From the NCBI GenBank assembly GCA_903898855.1, contig CAIUHB010000113.1, positions 1-17,116 on the forward strand: a DNA stretch of 17,116 bases. Direction: 5' to 3'. Under the pieces are notes generated by a model. It was given only the letters and a program-made list of their open reading frames with translations, did not search any database and had not been told where the DNA came from. Below, piece after piece: positions 13,606-17,116 of this stretch (position 1 is its first letter; every line of letters starts with the position of its first letter). The translations under genes and the position numbers were made by a program. The DNA comes from an uncultured Actinomycetes bacterium (GTDB taxonomy: Bacteria; Actinomycetota; Actinomycetes; Nanopelagicales; Nanopelagicaceae).

Positions 13606-14553
13606 ATGTCGGCAGGTCAGAACGTTAATAACGGGCCACACATTTCAGCGGCAGAGTTTGATTCACTCTTTAATTCGCTCAAGACGTGGGATCAATACTC
13701 GCCCGCCGAAATCGAGCGCGGCGCGCTTAATCACATTACCCCTGGCGTTGTACTTGCTGCTTCTCAATTAATTAGCGATGGCGTTGTTGTGTCAATGTCG
13801 CTGCCCTGGAACACCGTCTCTGGACCGGACAATCACAATCCTTCACTGCATTACATGACTGAGCTCAATGATGCCGACGATGGCGATATCGGTTGCAACA
13901 AAGATTTCATCGCCACAAATTTCCACGGCAAGGCAGTCAGTCACTTCGACGCCCTTCCACACATTGTTTATAAGAATCAAATGTTCGGTGGCAAGAAATC
14001 CTCCGAGATGGTCAACAGCACCGGGTCAGCCTGGGCTTCGGTCGACAAGCTTGGTCCGATAGTTACCCGTGGCGTACTCCTTGATGCGGCAACCATGATC
14101 GGCGCAGATTGGGTTGAGCCTGGAACTGCAATTCATAAATCAGATGTGCTGGCGATGGAAGAGAAGTTTGGTTTTAAACTCCAAGCTGGTGACTGCGTAT
14201 TGCTTCGCAGCGGGCACTTCGCTCGCCGCGCAAAACTTGGTGTCTGGGATCCATCAGATTTCTCGGCAGGTTTCCATTTCGATGTGATGGAACTTTTCCG
14301 AGAGCGCAAGATCAGCGTAATTGGCGCCGATGGTGATAGCGATGTTCGCCCATCTCCTGTGGCTGATATTCACTCCCCTGTACACGCACTTGCAATTCCC
14401 GGAATGGGAATTCCACTGCTCGATAATCTTCAACTAGAACCAGTTGCTGCTGAGGCAAAGAAGCGCAATCGCTGGACCTTCACCGTTGCAATTACTCCAC
14501 TCAATATTCCACGCGGAACCGGCTCACCAATCAATCCGATTGCGATTTTCTAA
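13606..14553 (+). CDS. Cyclase-family metal-dependent hydrolase
   Basis: A 315-residue protein of the cyclase family (kynurenine formamidase/isatin hydrolase-like), which hydrolyses amide, lactam or lactone-like bonds with a divalent metal. The metal motif H107-G-KAVS-H113-F-D115-ALP-H119 corresponds to the family's HxGTHxDxPxH. Further blocks are GDCVLLRSGHFARR, ISVIGADGDSD and IHSPVHALAIPGMGIPLLDNLQLE. It is longer than typical KynB (about 210) and fits the long (about 300) subfamily whose substrates are mostly unknown. The ATG at 13606 follows GGAGG with six bases between. It leads an operon of dehydrogenases; opening of a sugar-acid lactone would fit, as inference only. Its stop overlaps the next start as TAATG. 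Confidence 0.9.
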   Translation: MSAGQNVNNGPHISAAEFDSLFNSLKTWDQYSPAEIERGALNHITPGVVLAASQLISDGVVVSMSLPWNTVSGPDNHNPSLHYMTELNDADDGDIGCNKDFIATNFHGKAVSHFDALPHIVYKNQMFGGKKSSEMVNSTGSAWASVDKLGPIVTRGVLLDAATMIGADWVEPGTAIHKSDVLAMEEKFGFKLQAGDCVLLRSGHFARRAKLGVWDPSDFSAGFHFDVMELFRERKISVIGADGDSDVRPSPVADIHSPVHALAIPGMGIPLLDNLQLEPVAAEAKKRNRWTFTVAITPLNIPRGTGSPINPIAIF

Positions 14554-15581
14554 TGTCCTTTCGCGTCGGATTCTCTTCCGACCTCTCCGATGGCACGGGC
14601 GGCTTTAGCTGGGGCGATATTGCAATTCACACCCTTGGCGATCTCTCCTGGAATTTGCTCGACCCTTGTGGCACTAACTTCACGCCAGAGTCTGTTAAAG
14701 GATATGACGCAATTGCATTTGCCGGACCTGGCGTAGTTAAAGGTTCATTTGGTGCTCCGGAGGAGTCACCACTCATCATCGCTCGCTTTGGTGTTGGTTA
14801 TGACAACATCGACCTAGAAGAGTGCACGCGGGCCGGCGTAGCTTTAACAATTACTCCAGATGGTTCGCAGAAGCCAGTTGCAACTGCAGCGCTAACACTT
14901 CTGCTCTCCACGATGCATCGCTTAAATGCAAAGATTGATTTAGCGCAGAATAATCAATGGGGGCAACGACTTTCTAATGGCCTGGGCTTTGGCCTCAATG
15001 GCAAAAAAGTAGGAACGGTCGGCTTTGGAAATATTGCCACCGAGTTCTTCCGCCTCATCACTCCATTTGATGCCCAACGTTTTGCCCATGACCCGTGGAA
15101 GAAGCAGAGCGAGGCTGATCCCCATAATGTCACGCTGCTCTCGCTCGAAGATTTACTTGCCACTTGCGATGTAATAGTCGTGATGGCCGCACTTACCAAA
15201 GAGACGAAGCACTTGATCAATTCATCCAACATTGGGTTGATGAAGAAGTCAGCTTTCTTAATTAACATCTCACGTGGACCGCTAGTTGAAGAGAGCGCGC
15301 TGATTGCCTCACTTAAATCAGGTGCAATCGCGGGTGCTGGATTGGATGTCTTTGAGCAGGAGCCACCAGCTGCCGATAATCCATTACTTTCAATGGAGAA
15401 TGTTGTCGTTACTCCTCACAACTTAGCTTGGACCGATGAACTCGGTTTTGGAATGGGCAAGAGCGCTTTTACTTCAATCGTTGCAATCAGCCAAGGAAAT
15501 ATTCCGGCTTATGTCGTAAATAAAGATGTCTTAGATACTCCGCAATTTAAAGCCAAGTTGGAGCGCGCTAAGAATGGCTAA
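14553..15581 (+). CDS. D-2-hydroxyacid dehydrogenase
   Basis: A 342-residue NAD(P)-dependent enzyme of the D-isomer-specific 2-hydroxyacid dehydrogenase family. It has RFGVGYDNIDL at the domain junction, the dinucleotide motif VGFGNIA (156-162, last position Ala instead of Gly), and catalytic R241 (ISRGPLVEE), E270 (DVFEQEP) and H289 (TPHN). It would interconvert a 2-keto acid and a D-2-hydroxy acid, for example 2-ketogluconate, glyoxylate or hydroxypyruvate. Its start overlaps the cyclase stop by one base, with no Shine-Dalgarno, so translation is coupled. Its end overlaps the next gene by eight bases. Substrate is not predictable beyond the class. Confidence 0.92.
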   Translation: MSFRVGFSSDLSDGTGGFSWGDIAIHTLGDLSWNLLDPCGTNFTPESVKGYDAIAFAGPGVVKGSFGAPEESPLIIARFGVGYDNIDLEECTRAGVALTITPDGSQKPVATAALTLLLSTMHRLNAKIDLAQNNQWGQRLSNGLGFGLNGKKVGTVGFGNIATEFFRLITPFDAQRFAHDPWKKQSEADPHNVTLLSLEDLLATCDVIVVMAALTKETKHLINSSNIGLMKKSAFLINISRGPLVEESALIASLKSGAIAGAGLDVFEQEPPAADNPLLSMENVVVTPHNLAWTDELGFGMGKSAFTSIVAISQGNIPAYVVNKDVLDTPQFKAKLERAKNG

Positions 15582-16437
15582 GAAAGTTGGAGTGATCGGT
15601 CTTGGCGTCATGGGACTTCCCATGGCCAAGAATCTGGTTAACGCTGGCTTTGAAGTCGAAGTGTGGAACCGGAGCCAACCTGCAATCGAAAAAGCTAAGG
15701 CTGCTGGCGCAACTGCCGTCGCTGAACTTAAAGATTTTTCCGCTCCAATCATTCTCACCGTCCTTCCTGATATTCATGAAGTTCGCGAAGTACTGAAAAA
15801 TGGACTGCAGACAGCCCTTGCTCCCCGATCCATCTTGGTCATTATGGGAACGGTTTCACCACAAGCAATTGTTGAACTCGAGAAAGAATTAACTGCCCAC
15901 CAGATCCGCCTAGTTGATGCACCGATGAGTGGCGGAGATGTCGGTGCTATTAACGCCACCTTGTCGTTGATGGTCGGTACAGATGCCGCCACTTTTGATG
16001 AGCTAAGTCCAGTATTTGCAGCACTCGGAAAGACCGTCCGTTTAGTTGGACCAGTAGGCGCAGGTCAGTTAACCAAAGCTTGTAATCAAGCAATCGTGGC
16101 AATTAATCTCACCGCGCTTGGTGAGGCAATTACTCTGGCCCGCAAATCTGGACTTGATACCAAAGCAGTCTTCGACATTCTCGCCGGCGGCTTAGCCAAT
16201 TCCCAAGTTTTAAATATCAAACGCGAAAAAATCGAATCCGGTGACTTCACTCCGGGCGGATTTTCTAAGTTCCAACTCAAAGACCTCAATTACGCCACCC
16301 AAACCGGCCACGAACATGGCGTTGATATGCCAGTGACTAACTTAGTCAGAGATCTCTTCAAGGACCTCGTCGAACATGGCGATGGCGAACTTGATCACAG
16401 TGCAATTATTCGCGAAATCGAAAGGCGCTCACGCTAA
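15574..16437 (+). CDS. Beta-hydroxyacid dehydrogenase (tartronate semialdehyde reductase/3-hydroxyisobutyrate dehydrogenase-like)
   Basis: A 287-residue NAD(P)-dependent enzyme. The N-terminal motif GVIGLGVMGLPMAKNL (6-21) binds the dinucleotide. VDAPMSGGDVGAINATLSLMVG (114-135) is the substrate-binding block, with S119-G-G. The catalytic lysine is K168 in GQLTKACNQ, with N171. Length and motifs fit 2-hydroxy-3-oxopropionate reductase (GarR/GlxR) or 3-hydroxyisobutyrate dehydrogenase; the GGDVGA wording leans to the GarR side. In sugar-acid pathways such enzymes reduce tartronate semialdehyde to glycerate. The ATG lies within the end of the preceding gene, with GGAG ten bases upstream. The next gene starts one base after its stop. 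Confidence 0.9.
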   Translation: MAKKVGVIGLGVMGLPMAKNLVNAGFEVEVWNRSQPAIEKAKAAGATAVAELKDFSAPIILTVLPDIHEVREVLKNGLQTALAPRSILVIMGTVSPQAIVELEKELTAHQIRLVDAPMSGGDVGAINATLSLMVGTDAATFDELSPVFAALGKTVRLVGPVGAGQLTKACNQAIVAINLTALGEAITLARKSGLDTKAVFDILAGGLANSQVLNIKREKIESGDFTPGGFSKFQLKDLNYATQTGHEHGVDMPVTNLVRDLFKDLVEHGDGELDHSAIIREIERRSR

Positions 16438-16438
16438 A

Positions 16439-17116
16439 GTGAAATCACTTCAAATAACCGGCAAGCTTGCGATGGAACTTGTTGACGTTCCAACTCCAGT
16501 TCCCACTCCAGATCAAGTACTCATCAAGGTTGCCTACGTTGGTGTGTGCGGCTCAGATCTTCATTATTATTTTGAAGGCGCAAATGGCGCATTTGTAGTA
16601 CGTGAACCACTAGTTCCTGGACACGAGCTCTCTGGCACCATCGAAAGCGATCCTAAAGGCGAGTTCGCCGCCGGCACTCCAGTCACCGTTCATCCTGGTC
16701 GCTTTGGTACTCCGCAAGATAAATATCCAAGCCATCCGCATCTTTGGCCAAATGGAAGTTATTTAGGAAGCGCATCCACCATGCCACATACTCAAGGTGG
16801 CGCTTCGGAGTTCCTTCTAGTCGATCGCCACATGGTCCGCACTTTGCCCGCTGCACTGAGCCTAAAGAGCGCTGCACTTGCAGAACCACTAGGCGTTGCC
16901 CTTCATGCAATTAAAGTTGCCGGCGATATTAAGGGTAAGAGCGTGCTGGTCTCTGGTTCGGGTCCTATCGGACTGCTGACTATCGCGGCTGCACATATCC
17001 TCGGCGCTGCTGAAGTTCATGCCTCTGATGTACTTGAAGGTCCGCTTTCTCGTGCCAGCCAATTAGGCGCAGCAAAGACATTTAACGTAGCTAGCGAGGC
17101 ACTTCCTAACGATTAC
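16439..17116 (+). CDS. L-idonate 5-dehydrogenase-like alcohol dehydrogenase, 3' end outside window
   Basis: The frame is open from GTG 16439 to the window end (226 residues, no stop). It is a medium-chain dehydrogenase: VGVCGSDLHYYFEG with catalytic C37, GHE with H62-E63, ALAEPLGVALHA, and the NAD motif VSGSGPIGLL. The GSDLHYY segment and overall pattern resemble L-idonate 5-dehydrogenase (IdnD). The structural-zinc lobe has no cysteine at all; C37 is the only cysteine in the visible part, and the region reads HPGRFGTPQDKYPSHPHLW...TQGG instead. GTG 16439 starts one base after the upstream stop; the nearest AAAGG is 13 bases away, so coupling is likely. A GTG at 16400 is an alternative start overlapping the previous gene. 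It probably oxidises a sugar acid such as idonate. Confidence 0.88.
   Translation, partial: MKSLQITGKLAMELVDVPTPVPTPDQVLIKVAYVGVCGSDLHYYFEGANGAFVVREPLVPGHELSGTIESDPKGEFAAGTPVTVHPGRFGTPQDKYPSHPHLWPNGSYLGSASTMPHTQGGASEFLLVDRHMVRTLPAALSLKSAALAEPLGVALHAIKVAGDIKGKSVLVSGSGPIGLLTIAAAHILGAAEVHASDVLEGPLSRASQLGAAKTFNVASEALPNDY

Noticed and set aside
1..17116. Defence islands, toxin-antitoxin pairs, CRISPR, tRNA, rRNA or mobile elements
   Set aside because: All main frames on both strands are accounted for by metabolism, transport and regulation genes; no repeats, transposase motifs, attachment sites or tRNA-like folds were seen.

Overview
The window reads as a gene-dense, moderate-GC actinobacterial chromosome. 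Intergenic gaps are short, genes overlap (TAATG and ATGA junctions), GTG starts are common, and some promoters look leaderless. A small free-living actinobacterium such as a freshwater acI/Nanopelagicales (Planktophila-like) member is my inference; no marker gene here proves it. No RNA gene, CRISPR array, insertion sequence or prophage gene is visible, and no stretch over about 300 bases lacks a gene (the largest gap is 4503-4685).

Left part (minus strand, 4626 down to 1). A sugar ABC importer operon: substrate-binding protein (3504-4502), terminator-like hairpin (3444-3490), permease (2371-3402), single-domain ATPase (1594-2352), and a LacI-family regulator (559-1584). It has a well-formed promoter (-35 4621-4626, 17-bp spacer, -10 4598-4603). 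A perfect 12-bp palindrome (4582-4593) with a central CG lies at the predicted transcription start, so the operon probably autoregulates through its own LacI protein. Downstream lies a Bax inhibitor-1/YccA family membrane protein gene that runs off the window and is interrupted by an in-frame TGA.

Middle part. A divergent plus-strand gene (4686-5099) encodes a small, unrecognised Trp/His-rich protein and overlaps tail-to-tail with a long-chain polyol dehydrogenase (5076-6545). The minus-strand operon from 12590 to 5076 encodes a second sugar ABC importer (two-domain ATPase, permease, binding protein), a terminator-like hairpin, a zinc alcohol/polyol dehydrogenase, a shikimate-kinase-fold small kinase (ATGA-coupled), a short UbiA-family prenyltransferase, and the polyol dehydrogenase, which has its own leaderless promoter.

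Right part. An IclR regulator (12694-13497) sits between this importer operon and a divergent plus-strand operon. That operon encodes a cyclase-family metal hydrolase, a D-2-hydroxyacid dehydrogenase, a beta-hydroxyacid dehydrogenase and an L-idonate-5-dehydrogenase-like enzyme (truncated by the window), joined by overlaps of 1 and 8 nt and a 1-nt gap. The two gaps flanking iclR both carry the dyad TCCA-N6-TGGA, a candidate IclR operator linking the import operon and the enzyme operon into one regulon. The most plausible overall reading is uptake and oxidation of polyols, sugar acids or their lactones, with two locally controlled modules. The exact substrate cannot be read from the sequence.
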